NCBI RefSeq assembly: GCF_946480385.1
Contig: NZ_CAMLJP010000034.1
Coordinates: forward strand, 1-52,953
DNA length: 52,953 nt
Direction: 5' to 3'
Origin: an uncultured Azospirillum sp.
Lineage (GTDB): Bacteria > Pseudomonadota > Alphaproteobacteria > Azospirillales > Azospirillaceae
The position numbers were made by a program, and so were the translations under genes. The first letter of the stretch is position 1. Every line of letters starts with the position of its first letter. Under the pieces are notes generated by a model. That model was not told the DNA's origin. It made no database searches and worked only from the letters and a program-made list of their open reading frames with translations. Below are positions 52,886 through 52,953 of the stretch, one piece after another.

Positions 52886-52909
52886 CTCCGAAAACCGAAT
52901 CTTTCGGAG
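52886..52909. promoter_or_regulatory. Inverted repeat at the egtB ribosome site
   Basis: CTCCGAAA (52886-52893) and TTTCGGAG (52902-52909) are perfect complements around an 8-base loop. The left arm, read on the minus strand, supplies the GGAG before the egtB start. It may mask the ribosome site or be a repressor site. Confidence 0.45.
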
Positions 52910-52953
52910 AGTGTCCACCCGGAGCGCCCCTTTTGGAATGCATGCATCCGTGG

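Overview
The window reads as chromosome or large-replicon DNA of a free-living, nitrogen-fixing alphaproteobacterium, most likely Azospirillum or a close relative. GC content is very high. NifA carries the alphaproteobacterial cysteine linker. A NifA-dependent nif operon sits beside ordinary alphaproteobacterial housekeeping genes (leuA, prs, lgt, tatA). No rRNA, tRNA, CRISPR array or intact insertion sequence was recognised.

Layout. (1) 1-4931: a candidate ribosomally made, modified peptide (RiPP) locus. It has the 3' end of an Ala/Gly-rich repeat protein, a hairpin, a YcaO cyclodehydratase, TfuA, a ThiS/MoaD sulfur carrier ending in Gly-Gly, and an E1-like activase with an N-terminal rhodanese. 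The four enzyme genes overlap or nearly touch, so they look like one unit: rhodanese and E1 would load sulfur on the carrier, and YcaO-TfuA would put it into the repeat peptide. (2) 4955-8811: three overlapping or closely spaced two-component genes. (3) 9120-14712: an operon of a lone receiver, a membrane-PAS-exonuclease fusion, a small membrane protein and a CbrA-like transporter-kinase. (4) 14980-19308: SPOR-domain protein, TatA, YciB, a DUF4337 protein and an LpxR-like outer-membrane enzyme, with an unusual run of hairpins at 18101-18249.

(5) 19556-30353: the nif region, all on the minus strand. nifA is followed by an FHA-cyclase gene. Then comes an apparent 11-gene operon: nifB, fdxN, a TPR-like gene, an FeS-LRV gene, two nifZ-type genes, nifS, nifT, a small nif-linked gene, a DegT-like gene lacking the PLP lysine, and a SIR2-like gene. 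It is headed by a sigma-54 promoter with two perfect TGT-N10-ACA NifA sites. A 176-bp inverted-repeat element lies just past the operon.

(6) 30670-34696: TetR with a perfect operator, an HlyD protein and an ABC ATPase with no permease, then small proteins. (7) 34689-44887: hybrid sensor kinase, TorD-like chaperone, AhpD-like protein, a CI/Cro-like pair, prs, pgeF, a MidA-like methyltransferase, lgt and hldD. (8) 45055-45711: an AT-rich four-helix membrane protein, compositionally foreign. (9) 45775-48994: leuA with a Leu-rich leader peptide, and lrgAB. (10) 49120-52876: TadG-like and Flp-like small proteins, a membrane-PAS protein with a dead exonuclease fold related to the one in region 3, and egtB.

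The two most notable observations are the repeat-precursor/YcaO/TfuA/sulfur-relay locus and the pair of membrane-PAS-exonuclease proteins, one apparently active and one catalytically dead.
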